64,000 nucleotides of DNA from UBA1275 sp038124025 (GTDB lineage: Bacteria; Bacteroidota; Rhodothermia; Balneolales; Balneolaceae), in the NCBI GenBank assembly GCA_038124025.1, contig JAYPBC010000005.1, forward strand, positions 1 to 64,000. Reading direction: 5' to 3'. The notes under the pieces are model-generated. The model saw only the letters and a list, made by a program, of their open reading frames with translations. It was not told the DNA's origin and ran no database searches. The first letter of the stretch is position 1. Each line of letters starts with the position of its first letter. This document shows, in pieces, positions 63,891 to 64,000 of the stretch. The position numbers were made by a program, and so were the translations under genes.

Positions 63891-64000
63891 AATGCGAGTT
63901 TAGTTGTTTGAAAAAGGGCGGGATCCCAGATCAACCGCTGTTGAAAATCTTCTTGCATGTGGTTTGCCGACATATGATGCCAAAACGCTACTGGTATTTC
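63887..64000 (-). CDS. C-terminal end of an unknown protein (5' end outside window)
   Basis: An open frame of 37 codons enters from the right edge on the minus strand and stops at TGA 63887-63889. The visible part reads IPVAFWHHMSANHMQEDF and RLIWDPALFQTTKLAL. The ATGA overlap with the following gene supports real coding. I do not recognise a family from this fragment. Confidence 0.55.
   Translation of the reverse strand, partial: EIPVAFWHHMSANHMQEDFQQRLIWDPALFQTTKLAL

Noticed and set aside
1..64000. CRISPR array, tRNA, rRNA or insertion sequence
   Set aside because: Gaps between genes are short. I saw no regularly spaced 25-40 base repeats, no cloverleaf with a T-loop GTTCGA-type core outside genes, and no transposase motifs.

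Overview
The window looks like a chromosomal segment from a member of the Bacteroidota/Balneolota/Rhodothermota (FCB) group. Evidence is the Bacteroidota-style RNA polymerase omega, a DUF4296-like lipoprotein, the short YraL-type RsmI homologue, a short 2-isopropylmalate synthase without its C-terminal regulatory domain, and a five-helix cytochrome b SdhC with SdhA and SdhB. FabZ is separate from LpxC, which fits Balneolota/Rhodothermota better than typical Bacteroidia; this placement is inference. G+C is moderate. Genes are tightly packed, and many neighbours abut or overlap by 1 to 8 bases. I found no tRNA, rRNA, insertion sequence, prophage or CRISPR array.

Layout. 1-400: the 3' end of groEL and its terminator. 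0.5-3.3 kb: a cation/calcium exchanger convergent with a GH20 hexosaminidase. 3.3-12.8 kb (minus): a DNA-repair operon with an Lhr-like helicase, PdeM phosphoesterase, beta-lactamase-fold exonuclease, ATP-dependent ligase and an AlkA-like protein; two envelope genes are interleaved. 13-20.4 kb: acetyl-CoA synthetase, alanine dehydrogenase, NAD-dependent ligase LigA and a RodZ-like protein. 20.5-25.5 kb (plus): ComF, a membrane protein, a histidine phosphatase, MenG/UbiE, FabZ, PanB and SurE. 25.6-30 kb (minus): yicC-gmk-rpoZ-coaBC, an exported protein and a lipase. 30-32.6 kb (plus): a NodU-type carbamoyltransferase with DUF5989-like and SxtJ-like membrane proteins. 32.6-39.6 kb: MsrB, a GlmM-amidase fusion, an SGNH/TPR protein, PduO, an exported protein and an IMPACT-family gene interrupted by an in-frame TAG. 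39.7-43.1 kb: sdhCAB. 43.2-49.8 kb (minus): ilvDBNCA, preceded by a leader peptide and an attenuator. 51.7-56 kb (plus): leuACDB. 56-64 kb: RecQ-family helicase, DUF4296-like lipoprotein, SDR, type III pantothenate kinase, uridine kinase, amidase, RsmI-like methyltransferase and an unknown membrane protein.

How the genes fit together. ilv and leu genes together encode nearly the whole isoleucine/valine/leucine pathway apart from the transaminase. PanB, CoaBC and CoaX are three steps of pantothenate/CoA synthesis, and PanB uses the ketoisovalerate made by the ilv genes. The helicase, PdeM, exonuclease and ligase match the known ligase-associated repair gene set. RodZ-like protein, GlmM fusion, amidase and possibly the hexosaminidase deal with cell shape and wall.

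The observations I consider most worth checking are the complete ilv attenuator at 49.7-49.84 kb, the GlmM-TM-DUF1460 fusion, the premature TAG in the IMPACT gene, the carbamoyltransferase/DUF5989/SxtJ trio, and the AlkA-like protein that seems to lack the catalytic aspartate. All calls come from reading the sequence; no database search was run.
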